From assembly GCA_010356995.1 (NCBI GenBank), contig ML996697.1, positions 625,761 to 689,760 of the forward strand: a stretch of 64,000 bases of DNA. The letters run 5' to 3'. This stretch comes from Trichodelitschia bisporula (taxonomy: Eukaryota; Ascomycota; Dothideomycetes; Phaeotrichales; Phaeotrichaceae). The translations under genes were made by a program, and so were the position numbers. This document shows, one piece after another, positions 1 to 11,804 of this stretch. The notes under the pieces were generated by a model. That model ran no database searches. It worked only from the letters and a program-made list of their open reading frames with translations, and had not been told where the DNA came from. The stretch's first letter is position 1, and the number at the start of each line of letters is the position of its first letter.

Positions 1-1178
1 CACCTAACCTGATGCCACAAGAACGCACTCCCCTTCACACTAAACGCAAACAACTGCAACTTATGCCCCTTCGCCTGTCCCAGCACCGGCGCAAGCGCAG
101 CATCCGTCACAAACGCCGGCCGACTATCCTCGCTCACGAACTCGATCCCCGCAGCACTGATCCGCCTCACAAAGCTCTCAATCTGCTTACTCGGATCCAC
201 CTTGCAGAAATTGCGGAAGTCGTGGCTGCCCACCAGGTATGCCGCCGCCTCGCGCATAGCCTCAATATCCAACCATCCATCCCGGCGCCGGCCCCCGCCC
301 ATGCTGGACGGATCAGATACCAGCCCCGCCTGTCCCGGGATGGGCAGAAACGCAGGCGCAGTGAAGAAATACCGGTACCGGCGCTCTTTGCAATTAAACC
401 TCGCTGAGAAATTGGGCGGGAGATCCGGACACCACGCCAGGACGCGGATGCTCGGCGGGAGGTTCTTGTTCAGCAGCGCGATGTAAGGAATTTCGTCCGC
501 CACGGGATCGAACGGCGGGTCCTCCTCCGCAATGCCCACCGGGAGCTCAGGGTCGACCTCCTCCGCATCTTCAACGGGCGGCACAGCCTCCCGCCCCACG
601 GGCCGCGCACTGCGCACGCGTATCCCAACAACCTGCCCAAACGCACTAACCCCCCTATCCGTGCGTCCACACTTCGAATACTCGCACCCCTCCCAATCCA
701 ACTGCACCCTGCCTTCTCGCACCGCCGCATCAAACCGGTCCGCGGCATCGCGGCCGCCCTCCAGCAACCCAGACCTTGCCACGGAGTCCGGAAATATAAG
801 CCGTGTTTTGACGAGGGCTTTCCAGAGTTCTTCCTCTATGGTGGGGAGCGGGGTGGGGTTGTTGGCGTGGTACTCGTAGCCGTTGTAGGGCCGGCCGAGG
901 TAGGCGAATTTGAGGGCGATGAGGCGGGTGGAGTATTTGGAGGGATTGTAGCGTTTGCGGGGTTTGGGTTTGTTGGGAGGGAGGGGGTTTGCGGAGGAGG
1001 TTTGAGGGTCGGTGGGGGGGGCGTTCGGGGCTGGCGCGGTGGGGGAGGGTGCGGTGGGAGCAGGAGGGCTGAAGTGCGCGTTTTGTTCCTTGAGCTTCTT
1101 TTCTAGCTCCGTGACGCGCTGGATGAGCTGCTCGGCGCTCCAGGTGGAGTAGTCTGGCTGCGGGGTTGTGGAGGCCAT
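1..1178 (-). CDS. DEG1: tRNA pseudouridine(38/39) synthase, 3' end outside window
   Basis: TruA-family pseudouridine synthase of the Deg1/Pus3 branch, which modifies U38/U39 in the tRNA anticodon stem. The frame is open from the ATG at 1176-1178 to the left edge (about 392 codons) with no intron needed. An N-terminal coiled-coil-like stretch and a Pro/Ala-rich linker (residues ~15-75) precede the catalytic domain. The catalytic motif GRTDRGVSAFGQ places the nucleophilic Asp at about residue 174. The Deg1/Pus3-type motif SHDFRNFCKVD and the downstream GSAFLWHQVR are both present, which favours Deg1/Pus3 over Pus1. The C terminus is cut by the window edge. Assignment is from family motifs; the target positions are inferred from the family. 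Confidence 0.93.
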   Translation of the reverse strand, partial: MASTTPQPDYSTWSAEQLIQRVTELEKKLKEQNAHFSPPAPTAPSPTAPAPNAPPTDPQTSSANPLPPNKPKPRKRYNPSKYSTRLIALKFAYLGRPYNGYEYHANNPTPLPTIEEELWKALVKTRLIFPDSVARSGLLEGGRDAADRFDAAVREGRVQLDWEGCEYSKCGRTDRGVSAFGQVVGIRVRSARPVGREAVPPVEDAEEVDPELPVGIAEEDPPFDPVADEIPYIALLNKNLPPSIRVLAWCPDLPPNFSARFNCKERRYRYFFTAPAFLPIPGQAGLVSDPSSMGGGRRRDGWLDIEAMREAAAYLVGSHDFRNFCKVDPSKQIESFVRRISAAGIEFVSEDSRPAFVTDAALAPVLGQAKGHKLQLFAFSVKGSAFLWHQVR

Positions 1179-1781
1179 AGCTGGAGTATAGATCGAGGTG
1201 GGGTATTTGCGGGGAATACTTGGGCCGCCGCGGTGACGGGCTTGGACGTGTTTGGCGCAGATGAAGGTCGGCAGAGCGGTCGTCCGCCTCGGAAGTGAAA
1301 ATAGACACGAGCTTAGGGTGGAGAGAAGCCTCATGCCTTTGCGGTTGGAAGGGCTGTTCGTCGCGAGAAAAAAAGTTGAGGGGACCAGGGATCCGACGGT
1401 CGGGAGCGGGCCGTTTGGGCCCGGGCATGGCAGGTTTCGCTCCATGAATGCAAGCACAGTGTCGATGCGAGGCACAGATACGCTCTACAACTAGTTACAG
1501 AATGTGGCATGCAACCGCGCGGGTATATTGATAGACGCTTTTTAACATGCCATCTAACAACCTTATCACAAAAGCTCTCCGCCTATCCAAAAGGCTAACA
1601 CCCACATACAGAAAAAGTCGATTAGAAAAAGTGCCCCCAACATGCTCACAACACCAACGCGCCGTCCCATGCTATAAAGCCCCCGCAACCCGCACATATT
1701 CTCGCTCACAATAGTACCCCAAGTCCCGCGTCCAAAACAGCAGGCCCTCACTCCATCTAATCCAACAGTCCTAGACTAGAA
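1179..1781. other. intergenic: DEG1 promoter side and MAPKK 3' side
   Basis: Lies between the DEG1 start and the MAPKK stop, both on the minus strand. I see no coding frame with fungal codon bias and no RNA gene. It should hold the DEG1 promoter and the 3' UTR of the kinase gene. Confidence 0.6.
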
Positions 1782-3301
1782 CTAGAACCCAACTTTTCTC
1801 GGCAACCCCGGCAACGGCCCCTGCGGCGGCGGCCCCCGAAACCCATTCATATTCGACGTCGAGGACGTCCGCGTGGGATACGCGCGCTCTCTTTGCGCCC
1901 CGCCGTCCCCACTCAGGGACAAGCCGGCCATGTGCGTGTCCATATCCATAGGCAGCGCGGTCGGCGTCTGCTCGGGGTTCGTGGACGAGCTGGACGGCGA
2001 GGAACTGGATGCGTATTCGGAGGCGCCGCTGCGGGGGAGTGCGTTGGGCCCCTTGACTTCCGGCGATAGTTGGGGCATCAAGTGTGATTTGCGGTTGTTT
2101 TGCACCATCATGCTTACGGCCCAGGCGGGGAGGTCGACGGGGGTGCGGCGGGCGGCTTGGATGAAGGGGTCGGCTTCCTGGGGTAGTGTTAGTGGGTGGA
2201 ACTACAGGTACTGCATTGAAGGCAACTTACGAAAAGGTCTTGCGGGGTTGGCCGCAGCGCCGGATCCTTGGTTAGACACTTTTCGACAATCTGCTCCAGA
2301 ACAAGAGGGAAGGCGTCGCTCTTTGGCAGCTTCGGAGGCGGCTCGAGGACGATCTGCTGCAGCAGATCCAGGATACCCTGCGGGCCGCCAGGCTCATCCG
2401 CGTTGTCACTCGCGAACGGGAACTTTCCGATCGCAAGCTCCATCAGCGTCAGACCAAAACTCCACACGTCGGACTTAATGGTGTACTGGGCGCCTTGGAT
2501 ACGCTCGGGCGCCATATATGTGCCGGTTCCGACAAAGGTCTCGGCAACCGAGCCTTCCAGCTCGCTTGAGACGCCAAAGTCGCAGAGCTTGATTTGTCCA
2601 CGAGAGTTGACGAGAATGTTTGAAGGCTTGATGTCTCGGTGCATGATGCGGTGGGTGCGATAGAGGTAAGTGAGTCCTCCGAGGACAGCCTCGGCAATCT
2701 TGCCCAGGACATCGACGCGGACGGGTCCGAAGGTCTTTGAGATGAAGTCGAGCGAGCTACGAGACGGTTAGCAAATGCGTCCACCCGACCACCGGCCTCT
2801 CGTTATGCATACCCAACGTCCGCGTACTCCATGCACATGATGACATCGCCAGTCTCGTTCATGAAGGCGCCGTAGAAGGATACGATGTAGGGAGAGTTGC
2901 ATTCATGCATGATTTGCAGTTCGCGCACGATGCGCTTGCGCACCTCCTTCTTCGCTTCCACGTGGATGATCTGATATCCATTTTAGCCCAACATTCCCTC
3001 CTGAAGCAGTGCCAACACATACCTTTCGCGCCATGATAACCTTGGTGGCGGCATGCTGCACCTTGCTGACAGTGCCGCCATTGCCAGCGCCCAACTCCTT
3101 TATCACTACGAGATCCTCAGAGCGGAGGTCGAGGCGGAACTCGACGCCGATTTCCAGGGTATCGCCTCGGTCGAGACTGTTCCCTATCCCACCGGGAATC
3201 TGCGCGTCGCCGGCGGACGGGACGGGTGTGCGGGGCGGCGCGGCGTTGAGTGCGAGGTTGCGGATGTTCTTCCGCTTCATCGTCTTCGTTTGGAACGACA
3301 T
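1782..3301 (-). CDS. STE7: Ste7-class MAP kinase kinase
   Basis: Dual-specificity MAPKK of the pheromone/filamentation cascade (Ste7, Fuz7, MEK-2 or MkkB type). Four exons, read 5' to 3': 3301-3023, 2970-2813, 2756-2231, 2177-1782; introns of 52, 56 and 53 nt all have GT-AG ends and keep frame, giving 452 residues. The glycine loop GAGNGGTV is at residues 71-78 and the ATP-binding Lys is in VIMARK (about 93). The catalytic loop HRDIKPSN begins at 185 and DFG is at 205-207. The activation segment carries S215-x-A-x-T219, the MAPKK dual phosphorylation pattern. The N-terminal TLEIGVEFRLDLR and the Ser-rich tail fit Ste7-type enzymes rather than Pbs2 or Mkk1. No defect is seen. Confidence 0.93.
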
Positions 3302-3680
3302 TTTGGCGGGTGGTTGGGTTTGGGCGGCTAGACTCTCTAGGCTGCCCGGAATGGAGGGGTGAGAAGGGGAGAGGAGGTTCAGAGGAACGGGCGCGAAGAT
3401 GGAAGCGAGACGGGAGAGAGTGCGGAGTTGAGATGAGAGACAGCCACAGCTCAGCGGGGTTCCGATGGGAAAAGGGTCGATGAGGCGCAGGAGATGTGGG
3501 CTGTTACAGCCAACAGCTTGGACTCTTTGCAGTGCTTCGCGGGCGTGTTTCGAGTTGTTGTAAAACGGATGAAGGCGAGATGCGGGAGACGGACGGGGTT
3601 ATTCAACTAGTACCCTAGGGGTTGGTGGTTGAAGGGGGGAGGGGATGGGAGGGGGTTGAGTGGATGGGATGTGATGGGTT

Positions 3681-3715
3681 GGGGGAGGGGAGGGGAGGGG
3701 AGGGGAGGGGAGGGG
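3681..3715. repeat. (GGGGA)7 purine tract
   Basis: Seven tandem GGGGA units on the plus strand, about 380-415 bp upstream of the MAPKK ATG (the gene reads on the minus strand, so the tract is C-rich in its sense strand). Seven runs of four or more G separated by single A satisfy the usual G-quadruplex pattern. GGGGA is also close to the stress element AGGGG of Msn2-like factors, which is an inference only. Confidence 0.9.
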
Positions 3716-4064
3716 TGGAGAGGCGTGGAGAGGCGTGGGTGAGTCGATGGAAGAGAAGCTATTCGGGAGACCACAATGCCGATCAGGGCATTTGGGCTCT
3801 TTAGTTGCAGGAAAGCGTCAAAAAGGACCAATGTTCCTTGTGAATGCTTCTGAGCCTCCTTCTAAACAGTATTTCTTCAGGATATCTCTAGTCTTTCTCT
3901 TGTGTGTCTCCTTTCTGACTCTTTTGTCCTGTTCCTGGCGTCTCACACCTTGGCTCAGACTCTGCCTGTCTCTCACCACACGCTCATCATTCTCTCTCTC
4001 TCCATCGGTCTCCTTCTCCTCTTATTCTTTCATCTCCTAAACTAAAGGGAAGGGCTCGGATCCC

Positions 4065-4265
4065 TCAGGCTTTTGCCTCGCCACGGACGCAACTCTTGCG
4101 GACCAGGCCGTGGAGCCAATGGAGCACCAAGTAAGCGCCGACGCGCGGGCACACCCAGGTGAAGGGCGGCAGCAGCTGGGCCGGCAACGCCCAATGGCGC
4201 GGGACGAGCACGGCGATAAATGGACCTGCAGCCGCCTGGCTGACGTATAAGAGAGAAGGAAAGAA
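4065..4265 (-). other. coding-like fragment, possible terminal exon
   Basis: A frame ending at a stop at 4065 shows strong G/C preference at third codon positions over about 56 codons (…LPAQLLPPFTWVCPRVGAY…) and is hydrophobic in the middle. It begins just after a plausible acceptor (…CAGCCAG). I could not find a convincing upstream exon with a good ATG, so it may be the last exon of a small membrane protein, a gene remnant, or chance. I do not recognise the family. Confidence 0.22.
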
Positions 4266-5216
4266 GAAGTGGAGGCGAAGGGATGGAAGACAATGCACGC
4301 ATATCAAATGGATAGATGGTGATGATAAAACTGCTAAGAGAGAGAGAGTAGAGAGCCGGCCCCTGATAGTCGAGATGCTCACTAGATCAAAGTAACTAAT
4401 CCGTAGATGCTAACTACACAGTAGATTCAATGAGATAAACGAGTCGCCTTGCACATGCTTAGGGCCTTGGAGAAACACTGGTCTGGGGAAGAGTGCAGCA
4501 CATGGCGAGTCAACACCAGCGCAGAGTCAACATCCTCCACAAAGTCCTCCAACTGCACCAAAGGCACAAAAGAAGTGGAGTGAGAAGCCGGGCGGAATGC
4601 TCGGAGGAAAAACAACCGAATGCATGTCCAAAACGTGAGACTCTGCGCGTTTCCGACCTCTGCACGCCTCTTCATTGTTCTTCCGCATTGGTTCTCTTCT
4701 CCTCCACTTCATTGTTTTTGGCTTGATTCACAGAATCCACGTGATATCTCTCGAGCCTGCGAAGTCCGACCCGATGGTTACAAAAGCCGATGTCCCGGTA
4801 CTCGGTACTCGGGCCGACCCTCATATACCTCCGTATGCGTGGCCGTATGACTCGATAAGATGCTCCTGGCCAACCGTGAGATTCTGAAGCCGTGGGAGAC
4901 AAGGCTTCGAGCAAATCAGGCAGAAGATAATGGCATCAATTCATCATGAGTCTTGTCTCCGTCCCTTCGTTGCTGATCTACTATCAAGCCTCCATCTAGT
5001 TCTAGACGTCCAAAGGGTTACCGACCAAAGGAAAGCTGCGGATGCTCTCCGTTTCCTCGAGCAGCCCGATGACCTACTCATCCATCTTATCTACCACTGC
5101 CCGAAGAGCCGCTTCGCTGTCACCATCAGCCGTTCCAGCAAGCTCAGCCTCGTCAACAGCAGGCACCTCCGGCACCACAGCCTCGCCACCAGCAGACACC
5201 TACACCACATCAGCAT

Positions 5217-6576
5217 TCAGAATCCAGCGCCCCACAGCCCACAGACTTCACTTACCTCCCCCGCCTTCCCCCCATCCTCCAACCCCACCTCCAGCAGCGC
5301 AAACACACTCCCCTCCGGCCTCAACACCCGCCTAATCACCAGCCTCTCATCCGCCGCCCTAACCACCCCCTTCCAATCCGCCAAATCGCGCTGCTTCCCA
5401 TTAAAATGGCTCAACACAATAAGATCCACCGCGCGAGCCAACTTCTCCTTCGCCCTCGGCATAGCCCCCGGCTCAGGAACAACCTGATCCATAACCAGCA
5501 CCCTCGCATCGGCATTCCTCTCCAGCGCCGGCACCAGGCCTCGCAGAATTCTTACCGCCGCTTCATCAGGCCAATCGTGCAGAATCTGGCGCAGTAGGAA
5601 GACATCCGCGATGCTGGGCTGCGGGGTGAAGAAATCGTGCGCCCGGAACGTGATCCGGTCGGCCACGTCCGCAGGAACACCAGCCTTGTTCTGCTCAACC
5701 ACGTACTCCAGATCCTGAATCTCAAACTTAAGAGCCGGATACGCCCTCGCCAGCGCAACGCTCGAATGCCCCGTACTCCCACCCACATCCACAACCCGCC
5801 CCCCGCCCAGGCCCGCCCACTCATACCCACCCACCAAATGCTTCACATCATACGCGGGGCTCGTATTAATCGCCGTCATCAGCCTCGCAAACCTAGCCGC
5901 ATGATCCGGGGCGCCTTTCAACCAACCAAACATCGGCAACGGCGTCTCAAAGGCAACGTTAAACGCCGTGTGATCCTTCGCCTCGTCCCCCTCCCAGCGT
6001 TCTGTCATCTCGACCATGCGCACCGAGACCGGGTAGCTGAATTGGATTGCATGCCCAACAGTGTCCAGCACGGAGCCGGGGGCGGAGAGGAGAGCGGAGA
6101 GCGGGGAGTGCGCGACGTGGTCCGAGGCGGGCTCGGTGAATATCCCGTTCGTCATCGCGTAGCGCAGGATCCGGCGGAGGTGCGCGACGGGCACGGCGGC
6201 GGCGGCGGCGAGGGCCGGGTAGGCGATGCTTCCTGAGGACGGCACGTGCGAGGCGATCTTGAAGTGCACGATCCAGCGCAGGGTTGCGGGGTCGGAGTAC
6301 TAGACCGTCAAGCCTTGTGCTGGACACGCGGGATGCACGTACCTCGGTCGCCATGTTGCGCAGCCGATCTGCGGGGCCGAGGACGAGCTCGTTGAGCGTC
6401 CGGACGGCTTCGAGGAGATCATCCCGGGCGGTGATTATGTCGGGGGGCGCGGTGGAGAAGTCGAGGGGGGGTTTGTCGGCAGGCTGGGCGAGGGCGGTGG
6501 TGAGGGTGGTTGTTAGGGAGGCTACTTGCTGCGTTATCTCCTTGAAGAGCGGGGCGGTGTTTGGAGGGAAGGACAT
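5217..6576 (-). CDS. SAM-dependent O-methyltransferase (plant type-2-like)
   Basis: Class I methyltransferase of the plant/fungal O-methyltransferase family often seen in secondary metabolism. Two exons, 6576-6343 and 6299-5217, separated by a 43-nt intron; product 438 residues. An N-terminal helical/dimerisation region with a winged-helix-like part precedes the catalytic domain. SAM motif I is VVDVGGSTG at about 247-255. The conserved LHDWPDE, whose His is the usual general base in this family, is at about 318-324. The neighbours are housekeeping genes, with no PKS, NRPS or P450 nearby, so this is not an evident biosynthetic cluster. The substrate cannot be told from sequence. Confidence 0.88.
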
Positions 6577-7438
6577 TGTAGATGGTGAGCAAGTGGCGAG
6601 GAGTAAATGTCAGGCTTTGAAGATTAAAGGTGAGGGTACGAAAAAGGGTACACCCAGCAGCGTAGGCCACAGTAGTTAGCAGACAACGAAGACAACAACA
6701 CACAACCCCTCAAGACCCGGGAATCAGCCCATTAAACCTTCCAACGCCCTGCCCGCAGCAGCAAGACCGACCGGCGTTCCTCCCTCTCACCCCGCAGCAG
6801 CAGCAGCAAGAGCGTGCATGGCAGGCCCGTCAACGGCACGGTGCCACATCTCCCAGCCTCGCGTGGGGTTGTAAAAATGGCACCGTGTAACCACATTCAG
6901 GCTATAAGCCATGGGTTGCCCAGCCTATCGCCGCATCTTACCCAATACCACGCACCCGCTTCTCAACCTGCATTCCCGACGCGCCACCACCTTATCCCGG
7001 CCATCTGGGGCCCAGGATGCCGCGCCGGAGGTCAGGGAATGGGTACATATTCCGGACCGGAGACCGGTGGGCTAGAAGCATAGCTATTACTACGGTACTT
7101 AGTAGCTGCATATTGTACGATAACTCTTGCACGCTGCATAGGATAGTCTTTGAAGACCTGGGAGATGTAGCTACTGGACTGGTTCAAGTACCTATTCTAA
7201 CCATGGAAGCAACTCTTTCTCCGGAGCACATGGTATCCCGCGACGCCATGCATGAATGCTGCATATCGCTTCGAGATTCCCACTTTTCCAGTCACCTCGC
7301 AATGTCACAATAACCAGCTTTCAGCAAAAGAAACCCCCATTTTTATCTCAAGCCCTCAACGCCGCACCCAGCCTTCCATGCAGTAAACGAAATCACTACT
7401 ATAAAATACAAGGTGTCGAACGTCAGCGAAACTCAAGT
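6577..7438. other. intergenic: O-methyltransferase promoter, SPT6 3' side
   Basis: 862 bp between two minus-strand genes. I see no supported gene or RNA. The half next to 6577 is the likely O-methyltransferase promoter. Confidence 0.55.
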
Positions 7439-10400
7439 CTAACGGCCGCCATTGTTCATGCTGGTGTAGAGCATCTTGAACCCATTCTTCAGAGCCCGCA
7501 TGTCGGGGTACGAGTTCTTCATCAGCTCGAATCCACCCGGAAGGACCTTGACCGGCCAGCTCATCAACTTGGCATCCCTCCCAGCCTTCCAGATGAGCCA
7601 GAACCAGCCAGGATACTTCGGGTTGATGCAAAAGCCGTACATGGAGCGCCTAGGGTTCGCCTCCGTGTACGTAGACAACCACTGCTCTGCACCGAGGTTA
7701 GCATACTCCGGAAAATGATTGCGAAAAGAATTACCCGTCTGCGCCTTCGTGCCGCTCTGGTAGCGCTCATCGTTCATCATCTCGTCGACCTTACGAGCCA
7801 TGCCCTTGACGTGCAGCACAATGAGTTCGTCCAAGTCGCTGTACCTGTACCTCCCGCCGATGGTCAACGTCTTGCCCAGCTCAAACGGGCTCGCCTTGTC
7901 GAGCTCCAGGACGTCAATGTGGTCGTAGACGTAGTCCGAGACTTTCCACGTAACCGCAATATGATCCAGGCCCTTTGATGACGGACGGATCACCACGTCG
8001 CCGCGACTCTGCGATCCGAGGTACTCTTGCGCTTCCTTCGCGTTCATCGCCCGGAAATTCGGATGCTTGATGACACGTGAAGGACGACCGGCAACCGCCT
8101 CCTTTGCCGCTTGTGCAGTTTTGCGATCTGCCTCTTCCTGCTCGTGGTCCCACTCGCCAGGCAGATGATCGAGATGCCGACGGAAGGGGCGGCGAACGAC
8201 ATCTTCCTTGAGAGAAAGCTGCGCTGTAAGAGCCTTCCTGTTCAAGTAGAGAATTTTGGCTTGGACCGTTTGATGAGTCGAGTAGACAGTCCGAGGATCC
8301 ACTCCCCGATCGCCCCCAACACCATCTGGGTACTGCTCGGCACCAATGCCTCCTTCAAGGCCGTTCGTCAGGCGAACCTCAATGTGGTCTTGGAAGACGC
8401 GACGAATCTTGACGGGAACCACCATCTGCTCCTGCAGCGAGTCCAACGTATCTCCGGTGAGCATGGTGTAGATTTCGTCGTGCGTCAGAGGGAGGAAGCT
8501 ACGCCGCAGCTCTTCGTACGGAGCCTGCAACTCAGCACGGATGGTCTCAAGCGTGGCCCGCTTCCGGAGGTTGAAGTGGATCAACAGCCTCTGGGAGTAT
8601 TCGTCCATGTCAAGCTCGTCCGCTTTCGCTTGCATCTCCTCCCGGACAAACTCGCGAACAGCAGCCTCAATACCATTTTTCGCGATATCTTCCTCGTCCC
8701 AGTCGCAGGCGTCGGCGGCCATCTTCCGAGCCATGTCGTAGTCCTCCGGGTGAATTCGCGTGCTGTCCAGATAGTCCGATTCGTCATCCGTTTCATCATA
8801 CTCGAGGTACAAGAAGCTGGCGCAATTGGCGAAAATAGTAGCACCTACAGCCGGCGCGATCCCCCTCTCATCGTCACCAACAAGATCGCTACGAAGCTTC
8901 AAATTGCCCCCATTGCGCCCAATCACGGTGAGAATATGATTTGCCTTGCGGGGCCCAAGCCCGGAAACGTACTGCAGCAAATTTGCAATCTGAGGGTTCG
9001 ACGTGGCCTCGTGCATGTTGACGCCGACCAGGTTGACTATGTCAATCAACGCAGTTTCCAAGTACTTGAAGAGCTTTTCCTTCGGCACGAGGTCTTGATT
9101 AGGGTCCCAGTTAATCGACGTGATATCTTTGCCCAGGGAAGCATACTCCAGCATCGGATTCCTGAGATACCGAGCGAGTGCGACGCAGTACCTGCCAAGT
9201 GGGGGGAACGAGGGGAATTCGACAGCGGCGCGAGGGCTTGACTGATAAAGGCGTGCAACCTCATCATTGACCATGATGACTTCGACTTTGCTCGTCTCCT
9301 CGTCCGGGTCGTCAATTTCGAGGGTGAGATCAAACTTGTCAATGATCTCCTGGACGTCCTTGTAAAGCTTACGCGCCTCGACCTTGAATCCCGAGATGCC
9401 AATGACATCTGGCTTGCGGCGCTTGATCAGATCGACAAGTTTTTCGACGTCCTTTCCATCGGGCAGGTATTTCTCCGGATTGCCGGGCCTGAGATCAGTG
9501 TACTTGCCGTTCTCAGGGATACGGCCATCATCGTCCATGAAAATCCAACAGACGGCATCGTGCCCAGGGACTCCGTTACCGTTCGACATGGCCAAGACTC
9601 TAGGCGTCGTCCCAAGCTCCGTACCCTTGGGCTTGTACGGTGCTTGATCCAGCTTCTCGTTAAACCGGCCGCGGCACGCCTTCGCCAGCTGGGTCTCGCA
9701 TTCTGCCTTGAGGGTCTCCTTGACACCGCGGGCGATGTGTGTTTCGAGCTTCTCGAAGGCCATGTCGACCATCTCGCGGCGCAAGCGGTTCCAGGCTTCA
9801 GCGATGTCGCTCACATTGTCGGAAACGATGCACGAGTACAGCTTCTGCTTGAAGGCATCCCGGTTGATCAGAGTGATCTTCACTTCGACGAGTCCCTCAC
9901 TCTCAGCCTTCAGCATCCTCAAGAATAGCTCCGGACGCCGCGCCATCTCGCTAACGTCCTGGTTGCGCAAGTATTTGAACTCGTAGTAGCGATGCTCCTC
10001 GGTGATGGTTTTGGCTCCTTTGGCAGTCCGGATGCAATCGAACCTCGCACTGTAGTAAAATTCTTGACGAATAAACCGGCGAAGCCTCGGACTCATTGCA
10101 AGCTGTTCAGAAAACATCGCCATAGCGGCTTGAAGGACCTTCTGACCAGTAGAAAACTCAGGAGGATCCAGGAGGGCATCTGCTAGGTCGTCAGGAAGTT
10201 GAGCAGGGTCTTCGGTGTACTGCCGGGGCCCCGACGTGGAGACGTTCTGCGCGAATGCGTCTGCAGTAATGCCGACCGCACGAACAAGGGTGTATGCTCG
10301 GCTTGCACGCAGTCGTTCCCAGCGAGCTCCTCGAGTTTTGGCACGTTTGAGAGCGCCATTCGTTTCTTGTTCCATGAGGCTGAGGTCCTTCAGCTGGGCC

Positions 10401-11804
10401 GAGTACTGGAAATGGAAGTAGTCCATAAGATCTTGGACATCCTCAACGTTGACAACCTTGGGGAGCAATTCATTGATGAGAGGGTCATCAATCTCCCCGG
10501 CATCCCGGAGAGCACTATAGGCAGCATTGAGCGCGTCCCGCTTCTCCACCAGACCATTCCACCGCAGATCAAAGTCGAAAATGTCCCAGAGATCTTCTTG
10601 ATTTAACAGCTTCTCCGGAGCGGGCCCATCGTAGTGATCGTCAGACATTTCTACATCGCCGTTCGCATTGCGATCGTATATGAGATAATCCTTGCGCTGC
10701 TGCATGATGAATGGAACTTCGAAATTAGAGGTGACCATGAAGTCAAGAATCTTGCCGACCATGGCGGTCAGAGGCTCGTGCATGAACCGATCGAAGCGCT
10801 TCTTGGGCAAAATCAGATCGGCAATCCACTTGGCCTCCTCCTTTAGCAGTTCTTTAGCCTCGCCTTCGGTACGGGTGGCGAGCCGGAAGGCTTTCCGAGC
10901 GATTTGATGGCGTTCAGGGATGTCCGTAAGACGAATGACGTTATCTTCATCCGTCATCATCTTGTCAACGAGCTGTGATGGCTCGAAAACATCCTTGAGC
11001 GATAGCGCATTGGTGTCATCCTGGGCTGTTTCGTCGGCTTCAGCTTGCATCCGCAAGGCCCATTCGTACTCGTTGCCGTCGCCAAAAGCAGCTCGGTAAT
11101 CCTCCATGGTTTGCTCGTCGAACCCGGAAATGTCGATGTCTGCAAAGCCGGTGAGGGGCTTTCGACCGGGACGGGCCACTTCTTGTTCCTCAATCATCCG
11201 GTCGCGCTCTTCATCCTCGAATTCATCCGATTCAATGAAATCGGCGAACTCATCGACTTCCGTACGCTCCTTATATCCCACATGCCCTTCTTCATCATCT
11301 TCGTCGTCGGAAAAAATGTCATTTTGTGACTTGGCTGTACGCACTTGACGATGACCTTGCTTGAGCCGCTTGAACTTGTGCTGCATGGCTGTTAGTCATA
11401 AATGTAATTAAAGTGATAAGACATACCTTTGTAGTTGTTTTCGGCTCGATGTGCTCGCCGATGAGGTCCAAGTCTTCTTCATCCAAAGCCTCTTCCTCTA
11501 TCTCGCGTTCAGCGCGACGACGTTTGCGACGATGCTTTCCAGGCCGCCGGACTTCCTCCTCGCCCTCCTCTTCCTCATCTTCGTCGACAATGAACCCTTC
11601 AGCTACCTGAGAGATGTTAGTTGCGATAATGAACAGAAACGACGAACCCACCGCTTTGGCAAGCTCCTCATCATCATCCTCCTCTTCCTCACTCGAGTCA
11701 TCGAGGGCACCATTTGAGGCCTTGGGGCGGCGGATCCCCTCCTCCTCGTCCTCATAGTCTTCCTCACTGCCGACCTCCGCATCAATGTCCACCAAGCTCG
11801 CCAT
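7439..11804 (-). CDS. SPT6: transcription elongation factor / histone chaperone Spt6
   Basis: Spt6 travels with elongating RNA polymerase II and reassembles nucleosomes. Exons 11804-11652, 11606-11427 and 11380-7439, introns 45 and 46 nt, product 1,424 residues, the usual fungal length. The first ~230 residues are very acidic with basic patches ([10 protein letters not shown]). A YqgF/RuvC-like region lies near 700-850, helix-hairpin-helix [13 protein letters not shown] near 915, an S1-like segment near 1110-1180, and the C-terminal tandem SH2 region near 1210-1420, including [11 protein letters not shown]. The start was chosen at [10 protein letters not shown] because it is the first ATG in frame with the acidic N terminus. 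The long third exon has no interruption. Confidence 0.96.

Larger units (their letters stand above)
3302..5216. other. 1.9 kb intergenic with G-tract and pyrimidine tract
   Basis: Upstream of the MAPKK and downstream of the O-methyltransferase. It contains the purine repeat at 3681-3715, a CT-rich run at about 3890-4035 and a short coding-like stretch at 4065-4265, listed separately. Otherwise I see no gene. The first kilobase is probably the MAPKK promoter and leader. Confidence 0.55.

Noticed and set aside
4427-4675. 82-codon minus-strand frame with ATG near the O-methyltransferase
   Set aside because: No motif or codon bias; could not be linked to the coding-like exon at 4065-4265.
5217-6576. 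O-methyltransferase as part of a secondary-metabolite cluster
   Set aside because: Neighbours are MAPKK and SPT6; no synthase, oxidase or transporter in range.
8111-9241. 376-codon plus-strand frame inside SPT6
   Set aside because: Antisense shadow of the SPT6 coding frame.
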